Of a stretch of 5,495 bases of DNA, positions 4,491 through 5,495 are shown in pieces (within the stretch, counting starts at the first letter, position 1; each line of letters starts with the position of its first letter). Source of the stretch: Clostridia bacterium (GTDB lineage: Bacteria > Bacillota > Clostridia > Oscillospirales > Acutalibacteraceae); the NCBI GenBank assembly GCA_017534365.1, contig JAFWCS010000036.1, positions 1-5,495 of the forward strand. The letters run 5' to 3'. Both the position numbers and the translations under genes were made by a program. The notes under the pieces are model-generated. The model had not been told where the DNA came from, ran no database searches, and worked only from the letters and a program-made list of their open reading frames with translations.

Positions 4491-5495
4491 TCAGATGCGC
4501 AGCATTTTGAAAAAAACAAGGATCTGAACAATCCGCAGGCGAATGAGACCGAGCAGGTTATCAGTCATATAAAGCTTATAAGTCAGATTGTGTCCTGCGG
4601 CAGCGGCGTCTACAGTCAGGTTTTCAATCATGCCGGTGCCGAATCCGTCCTGCTTCAGCACGGCGTTTTTTGTTGCGCCGCTGAAGCCGATACGCATGCC
4701 GGTCACGACGGAATTGAATCTCCCCTGTGCTTCAAAGCAGATTTCTTCACCGCCGCGGTCGGAATACCAGAAAGCAAAGCAGTGATCGTAAAAGCTCCTG
4801 AGATCCCGCGCCGTCCGGAAGCCGACGCGGAAATTATCGCTGTAGCAGTAATCATACAGATTTGAGCCGCATTCATCGACAAAGCCGACACTGTCTTTGT
4901 AGGTTTCAAAATCATCGCTGTAATACAGCGGGTGAATATTACGAAGCACGTTGCCCGCAGATTTGATACAGACGCCGGTTGTGACTGCGCCGATGCGCAT
5001 GTTTGTAAAAGTATTGTCGTAGCCTTCGCAAAGAATGCCAACGGAATCGGGCTCGTTTGTGCCGATGATATTGACGTCAGAAATATCCGCATCAGAGGAG
5101 CCGCTGTTTGCTCCGAACAGAATGTGCAGACCGATCACGGTGTTTTTAATCGAGACTTCCCGCACGGCGGTTTCCCGGCCGCCGCTGATTTCAATGCCGT
5201 TTGCGATGCCGGCGCCGTCAAGAATGCCGCCCGTGAGCGAATAATTGCTGCCGTTGGTATGTGTATCGTTCGCCGCATCCTTACCGCCGAGCATAACGAG
5301 CGCCGCTCCCCGGAAGTCCGGCGCAGCTTTCAGCACGGCGTAATTCGAGAGACGCAGATCCACGCTTTTCGAAGGAGCGGCCGGCGTGACAATCGGCTTC
5401 GAAATCAGATATTCGCCATCCGGGAAAAAGAGCGTGCGGTTCGGATTATCATCAATCATCGCCTGAATAGCGTCCGATACATCAGCCCCATTTTC
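4491..5495 (-). CDS. Pectate-lyase-superfamily (parallel beta-helix) protein, 5' end outside window
   Basis: The frame is open from the right edge to TGA at 4493-4491, giving 334 visible residues. An internal ATG at 5459-5457 is not the likely start, because the frame upstream of it already reads ENGADVSDAIQAMIDDNP, the characteristic opening of the pectate-lyase-superfamily fold (GxxxTDAIQAAID-like), continued by LFFPDGEYLIS (visible 22-32). It is followed by short repeating beta-strand turns such as GGILDGAGIANGIEISGG (89-106), SVGILCEGYDNTFTNM (151-166) and GVCIKSAGNVLRNI (174-187), consistent with a right-handed beta-helix. Such domains occur in extracellular polysaccharide-active enzymes and phage or surface proteins. 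I cannot identify a catalytic residue set, so the enzyme class is open. Any signal peptide would lie outside the window. The last 20 or so residues are hydrophobic and basic, unlike the rest. It converges on the operon with 28 bases between stops. Confidence 0.8.
   Translation of the reverse strand, partial: ENGADVSDAIQAMIDDNPNRTLFFPDGEYLISKPIVTPAAPSKSVDLRLSNYAVLKAAPDFRGAALVMLGGKDAANDTHTNGSNYSLTGGILDGAGIANGIEISGGRETAVREVSIKNTVIGLHILFGANSGSSDADISDVNIIGTNEPDSVGILCEGYDNTFTNMRIGAVTTGVCIKSAGNVLRNIHPLYYSDDFETYKDSVGFVDECGSNLYDYCYSDNFRVGFRTARDLRSFYDHCFAFWYSDRGGEEICFEAQGRFNSVVTGMRIGFSGATKNAVLKQDGFGTGMIENLTVDAAAAGHNLTYKLYMTDNLLGLIRLRIVQILVFFKMLRI
4652..4687. repeat. Long imperfect inverted repeat within the beta-helix gene
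   Basis: GCTTCAGC (4652-4659) pairs with GCTGAAGC (4680-4687) and GGCG (4662-4665) with CGCC (4676-4679). This leaves a two-base bulge (4660-4661) and a ten-base T-rich loop, for 12 base pairs in total. It lies in coding sequence near the 3' end of the - strand gene. There is no T tract after the stem on either strand, so it is not a standard intrinsic terminator. It may be chance or an RNA structure; no function can be assigned. Confidence 0.4.

Noticed and set aside
4001..4531. Open - strand frame of 176 codons across the convergent junction
   Set aside because: It overlaps the ACS-like gene, which shows family landmarks through this region, and has no recognisable motif.
4431..4865. Open + strand frame of 144 codons after the ACS-like gene
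   Set aside because: It runs antisense to the beta-helix gene, starts inside the preceding gene without a ribosome site, and resembles no family I know.
5457..5459. Internal ATG as start of the beta-helix gene
   Set aside because: The frame continues upstream to the window edge with residues that fit the conserved opening of the fold, so the true start lies outside.
1..5495. CRISPR arrays, tRNA/rRNA genes, insertion sequences, riboswitches
   Set aside because: No regularly spaced repeats, no cloverleaf or rRNA-like segments, no transposase motifs, and no intergenic space large enough for a riboswitch were seen.

Overview
The window suggests a strictly anaerobic Clostridia-type Bacillota genome. 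The evidence is strong GGAGG-type ribosome binding sites, tightly overlapping genes, moderate GC, oxygen-sensitive iron-sulfur enzyme families (2-hydroxyacyl-CoA dehydratase and its ATP-driven activator), and relatives of carbon monoxide dehydrogenase/acetyl-CoA synthase (CODH/ACS) accessory proteins. The genus cannot be read from the sequence.

Positions 1-4462 hold seven genes on the + strand with gaps of no more than 25 bases and several start/stop overlaps, so they are probably one operon whose promoter lies upstream of the window. The first half is an ATP-dependent electron-injection module. It comprises the 3' end of one 2-hydroxyacyl-CoA dehydratase/benzoyl-CoA reductase-family subunit (1-246), a second and unusually long subunit (243-1814), and the ASKHA-family ATPase activator that would reduce them (1840-2640). 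The second half is a set of nickel/CODH-related genes: a 51-residue single-span membrane peptide (2637-2792), a CooT-family nickel-binding protein (2795-2983), a CooC/AcsF-type nickel-insertion ATPase with its CxC metal site (2983-3762), and a 232-residue protein resembling only the middle domain of acetyl-CoA synthase, ending in a four-cysteine motif (3764-4462).

On the - strand, converging on the operon with 28 bases between stop codons, is the 3' part of a pectate-lyase-like beta-helix protein (4491 to beyond 5495). It looks unrelated to the operon. A convincing intrinsic terminator for this strand lies inside the coding region of the ACS-like gene, at 4256-4281.

The most interesting feature is the coupling of the dehydratase/activator module to nickel-maturation genes and an orphan ACS domain. 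My working inference is an uncharacterised ATP-driven low-potential redox system that acts on, activates, or contains a nickel or iron-sulfur site related to CODH/ACS. No catalytic CODH or complete ACS gene is present in the window, so the substrate is unknown.
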